Of a stretch of 28,414 bases of DNA, positions 17,359 through 25,296 are shown one piece after another. This DNA comes from an uncultured Clostridia bacterium (lineage in GTDB: Bacteria > Bacillota > Clostridia > Oscillospirales > Ruminococcaceae), in the NCBI GenBank assembly GCA_938014915.1, contig CALLQQ010000078.1, forward strand, positions 1-28,414. Direction: 5' to 3'. The notes under the pieces were generated by a model. It was not told where the DNA came from, did not search any database, and saw nothing but the letters and a program-made list of their open reading frames with translations. Both the position numbers and the translations under genes were made by a program. Every line of letters starts with the position of its first letter. The first letter of the stretch is position 1.

Positions 17359-17391
17359 CGCCCACCTGACTAGATTTTAGTTAGGCGGGCG
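17359..17391 (-). terminator. Probable terminator of the second importer operon
   Basis: A GC-rich 13-bp stem (17359-17371 with 17379-17391, one mismatch and one G-U pair) lies about 40 bases beyond the stop of the ATPase gene at 17430. The downstream minus-strand sequence is only moderately T-rich. Confidence 0.6.
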
Positions 17392-17429
17392 GGAAAAGTT
17401 TGTTTCTGCGGTGAAGGGTACCACTGTTT

Positions 17430-18200
17430 TTATAAATGCTCTTTCGGTATGAAGTAGTATTGCGGACCCATTTCAGTTTCGACTCGCTGAGTCTTTACCG
17501 CGAAAACATCGTCTAACAACCCACAATTGAAAAGACCGTCAATGCTTCCATCGTAGAGTAGATTCCCCCCATTCATGAGAAAAACTCGATCGGCATAACG
17601 CATTGCTAAATTTAAATCATGCAAAATCACAACGAGAGTTTTGCCTCGTTCTTTTAAGGAATTCAGGATTTCCATTATCTCTAACTGATGGCTGATGTCC
17701 AAGTAAGTAGTGGGCTCATCCATGAAAATTATATCGCCGTTCTGCGCTAATAACATAGCGATATAGGCTTTCTGCCTTTCGCCGCCCGACAATGTGTTCA
17801 TTTGCTTTTCAGCTAGATTCGCAATTCCAAGTTGCTCCAATACCTGCTTAGTTATGGCGATGTCCTCTTTTCGGTAGCGCCGTGGATATGATAAATGTGG
17901 GAATCTACCGTGCATTACTAGATTTTGAACTGCAATATCGGGAATGTTCTGACTTTGTGGTAAATATGCAATTCTCCTTGCCAAGTCTTGCCTTTTTATC
18001 GTGCTGAAAGCTTCTCCATCTAATTGCACCTCACCACTTTGCGGTGGTAGTTGCCCAGCTGCAATGCGCATTATCGTGCTTTTACCGCAGCCATTAGGTC
18101 CGATAATAATATTTAGCGCTCCAGGCATAAATTGCATTGAAATATCCCGAACAACGGGCACGCCGTGATATCCACCAGTGACTTTTTTCAAATTAAGCAT
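17430..18200 (-). CDS. FecE/BtuD-type ABC transporter ATPase
   Basis: This 256-residue ATPase belongs to the iron-siderophore/heme/cobalamin importer class. It has Walker A GPNGCGKST (34-42), signature LSGGERQK (137-144), Walker B IIFMDEPT (157-164) and the switch His in VILHDLNLAM. Its ATG overlaps the end of the permease gene by 8 bases, with AGAGGGG upstream, so the two are coupled. It ends the operon that starts with the redox fusion protein. The imported compound cannot be fixed from the ATPase. Confidence 0.9.
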   Translation of the reverse strand: MLNLKKVTGGYHGVPVVRDISMQFMPGALNIIIGPNGCGKSTIMRIAAGQLPPQSGEVQLDGEAFSTIKRQDLARRIAYLPQSQNIPDIAVQNLVMHGRFPHLSYPRRYRKEDIAITKQVLEQLGIANLAEKQMNTLSGGERQKAYIAMLLAQNGDIIFMDEPTTYLDISHQLEIMEILNSLKERGKTLVVILHDLNLAMRYADRVFLMNGGNLLYDGSIDGLFNCGLLDDVFAVKTQRVETEMGPQYYFIPKEHL

Positions 18201-19227
18201 TTATACCCCTCTTTCTCTGCCGCATTAGAAGATATATAAAGAATGGTCCCCCGAGTATGGATAGCACAAGGCCGACGGGAATCTCGTAAGGAGCAAACAA
18301 TATACGCGCCACTAAGTCACAGAATGATAAAAAAGCCGCTCCATATATAATGCAACAAGGAATTAATACCTTGCTCTGCGTGCCGACTAGACGTCTTGCG
18401 ATGTGGGGAATCAACAACCCAATAAAGCTAATCAATCCTGCAAAACTTACTGCGGATCCTGCCAGCAATGCCGCTAGTCCTAGTAGTAAAAACTGATAAA
18501 GACCGACATTCAAACCAAGACTTTTGGCGGTTTCCTTGCCTAGTGATAGTACATCAATCTCATTGCGAAGAAAGAATACCGCCGCCATGGCGACTATCAT
18601 AATATAGCCTTGTGGGAAAATTCCCGAAAAGGTCACCCCCGCCACTCCGCCAATTCGGAACATATTACTACCCGTCAATGCATTCGGCACTATCGTCACA
18701 ACAGTATCAATTCCAGCCGATAAAATCCCGCTGACGGCGACACCTGCAAGTACAATCGTAATACGGGAAGCGCCCGTCGCACAACCAATTCCGTATACGA
18801 GCAATACGGTTATGAAAGCTCCTAAAAAGGCGGCAATCGGTATTAGTTTAATTTGTGCGGGGAAAAGGGCGCAAGCTAATGTTGCCATAAATCCAGCACC
18901 CGAATTGACACCGATAATGCCCGGGCTAGCAAGAGGATTTTTCAGTACAGATTGAATCACCATTCCTGCGACCGCAAGACTCGAACCAGCGAGAAGTGTA
19001 GCGGCAATTCGGGGAAGGCGGATATGCTGAACAATACGTAATGCCGTTCCATCTCCTCTGCCTGCTAAATCGGCAAGTAGTGACGACGGCATCAACGATG
19101 CTGCGCCAAAGCATAAACTTGCTATTACTGATATAAGTAGAAGTAATACACCTATAACTAGCACAACATAAGGCGGAAGTGCTTTATTGTGACTCTTCTC
19201 CGTAGAGAATATTCGCAAGAATTTCAT
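18193..19227 (-). CDS. FecCD/BtuC-type ABC transporter permease
   Basis: This 344-residue permease has about ten membrane segments. Family landmarks are RLPRIAATLLAGSSLAVAG, NPLASPGIIGVNSGAG and the ATPase-contact loop SFIGLLIPHIARRLVG. There is one permease gene, so it probably acts as a homodimer, unlike the YclN/YclO pair next door. I chose ATG 19227 because GGGGGGAAA lies just upstream; a longer frame to 19296 has no ribosome site. The gene begins 44 bases inside the end of the binding-protein gene. Confidence 0.9.
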   Translation of the reverse strand: MKFLRIFSTEKSHNKALPPYVVLVIGVLLLLISVIASLCFGAASLMPSSLLADLAGRGDGTALRIVQHIRLPRIAATLLAGSSLAVAGMVIQSVLKNPLASPGIIGVNSGAGFMATLACALFPAQIKLIPIAAFLGAFITVLLVYGIGCATGASRITIVLAGVAVSGILSAGIDTVVTIVPNALTGSNMFRIGGVAGVTFSGIFPQGYIMIVAMAAVFFLRNEIDVLSLGKETAKSLGLNVGLYQFLLLGLAALLAGSAVSFAGLISFIGLLIPHIARRLVGTQSKVLIPCCIIYGAAFLSFCDLVARILFAPYEIPVGLVLSILGGPFFIYLLMRQRKRGINA

Positions 19228-20137
19228 AGCTTTCCCCCCATTGACGGTTTGGCTTTTGATGGAATAGGTTTTTCGGCAGTTGAATGTATCGATCATTCTT
19301 CACTGCGGAAAGACCACTAAAAGCAGGATTACCCTCTAATTCGGCACGCATAGATGCTAGTGCTTTTTCCTCCGATGTTCCCATAGTGACAAAGAAGATG
19401 AAATCTGGATCCTCTTGAACTACAATCTCCATGCTGAGGTTTTCTAATAAGGAGCTGTCACTATCCGCAATATTGGTACAGCCTAATTCCTTAAGCATTG
19501 CACCCGTCATATTATCACTATTTTTTACACTAACTCCAGTGGAGAAGGCACGCATGAACAAAACACTCGGTGCATTCTTCCCCTCTTTTCGTGCGATGGC
19601 GGCATCAATCTGCGCCTTTATATCGGTACCGTTCTTCTTATATAAATCTTCCTGACCAGTAATGTCGGTGCAAATCTTGAGCATATGGAGGTAATCGTCG
19701 AATACCTCCACTCCAAAAAAAGCACAGGGTATTTCTAGCTTTTCTAACTGGGTAGAAAGCTTCAGATGATCTTCAATTTTAGAAGAAAGAATAACGAAAT
19801 CTATCTGATTTTCAACAATGATCTCCATGCTCGGCGCCCTGATAGAGCCTAAATTCAGCACATTGTCGGGTAATAGAATTCCCTCATCGTCCCAGGCATC
19901 TTGGGTAGTTGCATAAAGTTCTCCCCCCGCCAAAAGCCATGTATCGGCATAGCTGCCAGTGATGGCGGCAACTCTTTCGGGGCGCTCACTCAATGTAATG
20001 TTGCGTCCAATACTATCTGTAAAACTGTAAAAGCTATCTGCGGATTCACTACTCTGTTCGCTATCAGTATGGCAGGCTGTCAACATAGATAAAGCCGATA
20101 GAATCAGCACAGAAGCTATAACGATTCTTAATTTCAT
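19184..20137 (-). CDS. FecB/BtuF-type substrate-binding lipoprotein of the second importer
   Basis: This 317-residue receptor has a lipoprotein signal peptide with lipobox LTAC (Cys22) and a class III binding fold beginning with FTDSIGRNITLSERPERVAA. The C-terminal part contains LFHQKPNRQWGESYEILANIL. The start is ATG 20137, with AAAGGAGG 7 bases upstream; a longer frame to 20218 would run into the preceding gene. Only 13 bases separate it from the stop of the redox fusion gene. It resembles iron-chelate, heme and cobalamin receptors; ligand is unknown. Being linked to a siroheme-type reductase suggests an iron complex, tetrapyrrole or sulfur-related cargo, but that is inference. Confidence 0.85.
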   Translation of the reverse strand: MKLRIVIASVLILSALSMLTACHTDSEQSSESADSFYSFTDSIGRNITLSERPERVAAITGSYADTWLLAGGELYATTQDAWDDEGILLPDNVLNLGSIRAPSMEIIVENQIDFVILSSKIEDHLKLSTQLEKLEIPCAFFGVEVFDDYLHMLKICTDITGQEDLYKKNGTDIKAQIDAAIARKEGKNAPSVLFMRAFSTGVSVKNSDNMTGAMLKELGCTNIADSDSSLLENLSMEIVVQEDPDFIFFVTMGTSEEKALASMRAELEGNPAFSGLSAVKNDRYIQLPKNLFHQKPNRQWGESYEILANILYGEESQ

Positions 20138-20150
20138 TTTAAGTCCTCCT

Positions 20151-22811
20151 TTAGAATTTAGCGCCTCCAACAGTCTGAATCTGCAATATCTCACTTTTTT
20201 CTTGCAGTAATTTCTCACTATTTAGCGTCGCATCTATATAATCCATGCCTAGGCGCTCAATAGTATCGGAAAAACGCTCCCCAGTTATACCTTCTTTTTT
20301 GAAGAGAAGAATTGACTTTTCAATCAAATCTAAAGCTTCTTCCTCGGATACGGGCTTAGATAGTACAGATCCGTGGCGAATCTGCTTGCCCCAGCGCCCA
20401 CCAACATAGACTTTATACTGTACTTCGGTATTTTCCATAGCATCAAAATAGCATTTGTCAATGCACTTACCGCAACTATTGCAAATATCCATATCAATGG
20501 TTATTTTATTATCTTTAATTGCTGAAGCAGAAATTGGGCATACATCAACAACGCCGCACTTTTTACAACCCCTGCAATTGTCGGGAATCGTCTTAGGTGT
20601 TCGAATTGCGACAATGCCGATGTCATTTAAATCAGGCTTGACGCAGTTATTCGGACAACCGCCGATAGCAATCTTAATTTTATGCGGCAATGTAACCGAA
20701 CGATATCCTTCATAAAAGCGCTTGTGAATTATTGTGCCTAGACTAGTTGTATCGCAAAGACCATTGCTACAAGTCGTTCCCTTACAGGCGACAATTGGGC
20801 GCACTTTAGAACCAGTTCCGCCTATTTGCAGTCCGTGTTCCTCCATAAATTGAACCATCTCGGGAATCTTTTCATATGGAATACCCTGAATCTCTAGTGT
20901 TAAACGCACTGTTAGGGCGATATTGCCATTTCCGAATTGTCTTGCTGCCTGAGTCACAATTGACATTTGTTCGTCTGTTAGAATTCCATTTTCAGTTATC
21001 ACTCTACCTGAAAAGTTCCGGGTGCCTTTATTATAGAGAAATCCCTGTCCTTTCACACTTTTAATTTGCTCCGTTGTAAGTAGTTGTGCGGAGTTTATTT
21101 TTTTCGATTGCACCGATGTAGAAGTAGTCGGCATCTTTGGATAGCAAGAGTTTGCCGGTGGTGTTTTCCCGCCCTTAATTGCTTGATAAAGTTGATACCC
21201 GCCTGAAAGATTCGAACAAGTAATGCCATTTGCCGATAAGATACGGCAAGCTATATAACTGCGTAATCCGCTGAAACAATTGATGAAAATTCGTTTAGAT
21301 GAATCCAATTCATGCATATGTTCACGAAGATTATCAAGAGGAATATTGATTGCTCCTGTGATGTGACCGTTTTGGAATTCTTCCGCCGTGTTGACATCTA
21401 AAAGAAGGGCATCATCTTGCTGTTGGAGCGCATCAACGTCGTGCCAATGATGGATTGCCACTTTTCCATTCATTATGTTCTCAATTACATATCCTGCAAA
21501 ATTAACTGGATCTTTGGCGGTATTATATGGTGGCGCATAGCATTGCTCTAGATTAGTTAAATCATGCGCCGTCATACCTGCTCGAATTGCCGCCGCCATC
21601 ACGTCGCATCGCTTATCTACGCCGTCTTTTCCTACAATTTGAGCGCCGAGTATTTTGCCAGTTGTTTTATCGAAAATTGTTTTAATCGTCATGCTTGAAC
21701 CGCCGGGATAATAGCTTGCATGGGAAGCGGAATATGTGAAGCTTTTTTCATAATTTAACCCATTTGCTATAGCTTGCTTTTCGGTAATGCCCGTTGATGC
21801 GGCGGTAAGATCAAATACCTTTATAATTGAGGAACCCTGCGTTCCCTCGTATTTACTTGCAATTCCATAAATATTATCAGCAGCAATTCGCCCTTGCTTA
21901 TTTGCTGGACCTGCTAATGGAATCATCGCCTTTTGCCCTGAAACGAAATTGACTATCTCGACGGCATCGCCGACGGCATAAATATTCGGGTCGGAGGTCA
22001 ACATTTGCTCATTGACGATAATGCCGCCCTGCTCATTTCTTCTAATGCCGGAATTTATCAAAAAGTCGGTATCCGCCTTTACGCCGACGGCTAGAATAAC
22101 TAAATCAGTAGCTAAACTCCCCCTTGACAGAATGACATGAGTTTCATCACCGTCATTGATTATCTCTTTGACAGTGTTTGATAAATGCAAGTCGACGCCC
22201 TTTTCACGAATACGATTATGCACAAAAGACGCCATATCAAAATCTAGTGATGCCATCAGATGGTCCTGCATCTCAACAATGGAAGTTTCAATACCTGCAT
22301 CTTGCAAATTCTCCGCCATCTCAACACCGATAAATCCGCCACCGACGATGACGGCACTTTTAGCGTTATGTAGGCGAATATAATCCATAATAGCGACTGT
22401 ATCGGGTATATTACGTAACGTAAAAACATTGGGATTATCTACTCCGTTAAATCGTGGAATAACGGGCTTAGCCCCTGGGGATAGGATCAGCTTATCATAA
22501 GATTCGATGTAAGTTTCTCCCGTGCTATGATTTTTCACCGTGATAGTTTTGCTGTCTTTATCAATCCCTATTACTTCGGAAAAAACCCGTACATCAATGC
22601 GGAACCGTTTATGAAAGCTATCTGGTGATTGTAAGAGAAGATCTTCCTGTTCCTTAATTACGCCACCCGCATAATAAGGCAGACCGCAATTCGCAAATGA
22701 TATAAACTCACCACGCTCAAGCAATAGAATTTGCGCATTTTCATCCAAACGACGCAAACGAGCAGCAGCAGAAGCTCCGCCCGCTACGCCACCTACAATA
22801 ATTGTTTTCAT
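20151..22811 (-). CDS. Fusion: CoA-disulfide-reductase-like flavoprotein, rhodanese, siroheme sulfite-reductase-like domain and 2[4Fe-4S] ferredoxin
   Basis: This cytoplasmic 886-residue protein joins four redox modules. Residues 1-445 are an NADH oxidase/CoA-disulfide-reductase-type flavoprotein: FAD motif GGVAGG (7-12), redox Cys42 in FANCGLPYY, NAD(P)H motif GGGFIG (157-162) and YAPPYNTAKDP (425-435). Residues 452-546 are a rhodanese with Cys512 in CFSGLRS. Residues about 575-735 resemble nitrite/sulfite reductases, with Cys676, 681 and 686 and GGCPNNC (Cys719, 723) as likely siroheme-[4Fe-4S] ligands. Residues 746-758 and 777-787 hold two ferredoxin clusters. A path NAD(P)H to FAD to iron-sulfur clusters to siroheme, acting on polysulfide, sulfite or similar, is inferred. 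ATG 22811 has AGGAG 8 bases upstream; GTG 22820 overlaps that site. First gene of the importer operon, divergent from lysR. Confidence 0.87.
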   Translation of the reverse strand: MKTIIVGGVAGGASAAARLRRLDENAQILLLERGEFISFANCGLPYYAGGVIKEQEDLLLQSPDSFHKRFRIDVRVFSEVIGIDKDSKTITVKNHSTGETYIESYDKLILSPGAKPVIPRFNGVDNPNVFTLRNIPDTVAIMDYIRLHNAKSAVIVGGGFIGVEMAENLQDAGIETSIVEMQDHLMASLDFDMASFVHNRIREKGVDLHLSNTVKEIINDGDETHVILSRGSLATDLVILAVGVKADTDFLINSGIRRNEQGGIIVNEQMLTSDPNIYAVGDAVEIVNFVSGQKAMIPLAGPANKQGRIAADNIYGIASKYEGTQGSSIIKVFDLTAASTGITEKQAIANGLNYEKSFTYSASHASYYPGGSSMTIKTIFDKTTGKILGAQIVGKDGVDKRCDVMAAAIRAGMTAHDLTNLEQCYAPPYNTAKDPVNFAGYVIENIMNGKVAIHHWHDVDALQQQDDALLLDVNTAEEFQNGHITGAINIPLDNLREHMHELDSSKRIFINCFSGLRSYIACRILSANGITCSNLSGGYQLYQAIKGGKTPPANSCYPKMPTTSTSVQSKKINSAQLLTTEQIKSVKGQGFLYNKGTRNFSGRVITENGILTDEQMSIVTQAARQFGNGNIALTVRLTLEIQGIPYEKIPEMVQFMEEHGLQIGGTGSKVRPIVACKGTTCSNGLCDTTSLGTIIHKRFYEGYRSVTLPHKIKIAIGGCPNNCVKPDLNDIGIVAIRTPKTIPDNCRGCKKCGVVDVCPISASAIKDNKITIDMDICNSCGKCIDKCYFDAMENTEVQYKVYVGGRWGKQIRHGSVLSKPVSEEEALDLIEKSILLFKKEGITGERFSDTIERLGMDYIDATLNSEKLLQEKSEILQIQTVGGAKF

Positions 22812-22853
22812 ACTTAACACTCCTAGTGGTATTTTTCTTTATAGTCATAATCT

Positions 22854-22886
22854 TATTATACACTTGATTCTTAATAGTGTATAATA
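22854..22886. promoter_or_regulatory. LysR-type operator: perfect 11-bp dyad with T-N11-A
   Basis: TATTATACACT (22854-22864) and AGTGTATAATA (22876-22886) are exact inverted repeats around an 11-base spacer, which gives the T-N11-A core typical of LysR-family sites. It covers promoter elements of both divergent transcripts, so the regulator could repress itself and control the fusion-importer operon from one site. Confidence 0.7.
22855..22883 (-). promoter_or_regulatory. Promoter of the redox fusion/importer operon
   Basis: On the minus strand TATACA (22878-22883), 17 bases and a consensus TATAAT (22855-22860) lie within the two arms of the dyad. The leader would be about 37 bases. The weak -35 fits a promoter that needs an activator. 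Confidence 0.55.
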
Positions 22887-22892
22887 TATAAT
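22864..22892 (+). promoter_or_regulatory. Promoter of the lysR gene
   Basis: TTGATT (22864-22869) and consensus TATAAT (22887-22892) are 17 bases apart. The -35 sits in the centre of the LysR dyad, the arrangement expected for autorepression. The start codon follows at 22932 after AGGTGAT. Confidence 0.65.
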
Positions 22893-22931
22893 AGTAATAA
22901 TAACGATAGTAAAAATACAATAGGTGATAAA

Positions 22932-23810
22932 ATGACAATACGAACTATGGAGATTTTTCAGGCGGTTGCTAGGCATATGAATATGAGCAGGGCAGCCGAA
23001 GAATTGTACATTGCGCAGCCTACAATCAGCCAAGCGATCGCAGAAATTGAAAGCGAATATGGTGTAGCATTGTTCAACCGAATTGGCAAAAGGCTTTACA
23101 TTACTAACGAGGGGCTTCGCCTGTTAGAGTATGTGAACCAAATCTTGAATCTTACCGACACGATGAACAAGGATATGGGCGGTCTGTCACTATCCCCGCG
23201 TTTTTCAGTGGGGGCGACTATTACAATCGGGAAAAGCATTCTGCCGCCTGTTATAAGTTTGTACGAAGAAGAAAATCCAAATGTATCCGTCTGTGTTCTT
23301 GTTGATAATACGGCAGTTATAGAAGAACATCTTTTAACTGGCAAGCTGGATTTTGCTTTTGTGGAAGGGCGAACTAAGCACAAGGAGATTCTACTTTCTC
23401 CCCTGCTTGAGGATCGGCTGGTATTAGTTTGCCATAAGAACCATCCCCTTGCTAATAGAGAAGATGTTCGCCTTAAAGATATTCTGGATTGTTCCTTTAT
23501 TGTTCGGGAGGACGGCAGCGGAACAAGAGAACTATTTAAGAAAGAATTGGAGAAACATAAAGCGAAAATTCAAGTAAAATGGACTTCCCACAGTTTCGAT
23601 TCCATCATTTCTGCGTTACTGCAGAATTTGGGGGTATCCGTGTTGTCGCATCGTATGGCGCAGCCCTATGTGCAGCGTGGCGAATTGTGCGAGATTGACA
23701 TTCCTGATATGGCACTCACACGGCATTTTTCTTTAGTTCATCATAAAAATAAACATCTTACAGAGCCGATGAAAGCATTGATTCAGGAATTCGCAGATAC
23801 AGAGCTTTAA
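22932..23810 (+). CDS. LysR-family transcriptional regulator (CysL/YeiE-like)
   Basis: This 292-residue regulator has the LysR N-terminal winged helix (residues 1-60: AVARHMNMSRAAEELYIAQP, then TISQAIAEIESEYGVALFNR) and a C-terminal effector-binding domain (about 88-290, type 2 periplasmic fold). It resembles the CysL/YeiE branch, members of which control sulfite reductase or sulfite and iron responses. That fits the divergent siroheme-type reductase gene, but the branch assignment is from memory of the family. The promoter and a dyad lie in the 120-base divergent region. It is the only complete plus-strand gene in the window. Confidence 0.88.
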   Translation: MTIRTMEIFQAVARHMNMSRAAEELYIAQPTISQAIAEIESEYGVALFNRIGKRLYITNEGLRLLEYVNQILNLTDTMNKDMGGLSLSPRFSVGATITIGKSILPPVISLYEEENPNVSVCVLVDNTAVIEEHLLTGKLDFAFVEGRTKHKEILLSPLLEDRLVLVCHKNHPLANREDVRLKDILDCSFIVREDGSGTRELFKKELEKHKAKIQVKWTSHSFDSIISALLQNLGVSVLSHRMAQPYVQRGELCEIDIPDMALTRHFSLVHHKNKHLTEPMKALIQEFADTEL

Positions 23811-23847
23811 AATGCGACGATAGAATTCGCATAAAACCGTATAGAAA

Positions 23848-23885
23848 TACTACAAGGTGTGTCGAATCCGACACACCTTGTAGTA
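23848..23885. terminator. Bidirectional terminator between convergent lysR and MATE genes
   Basis: A perfect 17-bp stem (23848-23864 and 23869-23885) with an AATC loop sits 37 bases after the lysR stop and 24 bases after the MATE stop. It is followed by TTTCTAT on the minus strand; the plus side is less T-rich. Confidence 0.8.
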
Positions 23886-23909
23886 ATATGTAAGGGTAAT
23901 GTTATTGGA

Positions 23910-25259
23910 TTAACTTTCTTCTACAAAGGCACGATTGCGCCATTCGCCCCTGCGATAGCGTATTATGCCCATTGCAGCAACTAGAAGCCATGTTAAGCAA
24001 GTTGTTCCCCATACCGACCAATGAGCAAATCCAATTTGCAATAGAACGAATGAGAAAACAATTCTTCCAAAGACTTCGCCCGCACCGTTGAGCAAAGCAT
24101 ATCTTGTATCGCCAACACCGTTTAGGAAGCCCCTCGTCACATGAATAGTTCCAAGAGCGGCATAGAAAAAGCACGCAAACCGCAACGCTTTTGATGCTAA
24201 TGTAATAACTTCTGCATCATTAACAAATAACGATACAACATTCCCGCTGAAAAGCAAGAATGTAATCATAATGACCCCAGTGAAAGCTAATGCCGCTTTA
24301 ATGCTGGCAAAATAGCCACGCACTGCCCTGTCATAACGATTCGCACCGACATTCTGGGCGGCAAAGGTTGCTATTGCCGCATTGAGCGACTGGAAGGGCT
24401 GCTGTACTAGCTGCTCAATCCGCATTGTAGTAGTATATGCCGCCATAACAATTTCACCGAAGCCGTTAGCGACTTTCTGCAAGACTACCATAGAAATTGC
24501 AATCATTGCATTTTGTAGCGAAATCGGTATTCCTACCTGTAAACATTTAATTATCGTGGCGAATTTAGGTCTAAGCTCATGTTTTAATTCCCTGAAGTAG
24601 CCGATTTGCTTAAATGCAACAACTAGAGTGAAAATTCCCGAAATAAATTGTGCGATTATTGTTGCCCATGCAACCGATGCTACACCAAGATTGAAGCCGT
24701 AAACGAATATGATATCGAGTGAAATATTGATTATATTCGCTAAAATTAAGGCAAAGAGAGGTGTTCTCACATTCCCGAATGAGCGCATCATTGCCGAAGC
24801 CCAATTGAATAAGGCGACGGCAATTGTGCCGCCGCAAGTGATTTTCATATAACTTGCAGAAGTTTCAATTAAACTGTCGGGAGTGTCAAGCAAAATCAGC
24901 AAAGGCTTAACGAAAATAACTGATAAAATACTAATAATCAAGCCGATTCCAAGCACGACATAGGCGGAGTTGATTATCGCACTACGCACATCGTCATGTT
25001 TATCGGCACCGAAATATTGCGAAACCATGATTCCCGCCCCGACCGATAGACCGAGGCAGAGCGAATAAAATAAAAACGTCATTGAGCCTGTCGCCCCGAC
25101 CGCTGCTAATGCGTCCGATCCGAAGTGCTTTCCCACAATAATCGAATCAACAATATTATATGTTTGCTGGAACAAATTCCCCACTACTAAGGGCAGCGAG
25201 AACATTATTATTTGCCTGAATTCATTGCCCTGTGTCATTTTATTTGTCGAATTAAACAT
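23910..25259 (-). CDS. MATE-family multidrug/metabolite exporter
   Basis: This 449-residue inner-membrane protein has twelve predicted membrane segments in two homologous halves. Family features include SLPLVVGNLFQQTYNIVDSI and VGATGSMTFLFYSL in the first half, and TTTMRIEQLVQQPFQSL with AAIATFAAQNVGA in the second. MATE proteins use Na+ or H+ gradients to expel organic cations or other small molecules. GAAGGAAG precedes the ATG. It follows the GH59 gene by 37 bases with no terminator between, so the two are probably one transcript. Cargo is unknown. Confidence 0.92.
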   Translation of the reverse strand: MFNSTNKMTQGNEFRQIIMFSLPLVVGNLFQQTYNIVDSIIVGKHFGSDALAAVGATGSMTFLFYSLCLGLSVGAGIMVSQYFGADKHDDVRSAIINSAYVVLGIGLIISILSVIFVKPLLILLDTPDSLIETSASYMKITCGGTIAVALFNWASAMMRSFGNVRTPLFALILANIINISLDIIFVYGFNLGVASVAWATIIAQFISGIFTLVVAFKQIGYFRELKHELRPKFATIIKCLQVGIPISLQNAMIAISMVVLQKVANGFGEIVMAAYTTTMRIEQLVQQPFQSLNAAIATFAAQNVGANRYDRAVRGYFASIKAALAFTGVIMITFLLFSGNVVSLFVNDAEVITLASKALRFACFFYAALGTIHVTRGFLNGVGDTRYALLNGAGEVFGRIVFSFVLLQIGFAHWSVWGTTCLTWLLVAAMGIIRYRRGEWRNRAFVEES

Positions 25260-25296
25260 TCTTTTCTTCCTTCTTTTGTAGAATTATTTTATATAT

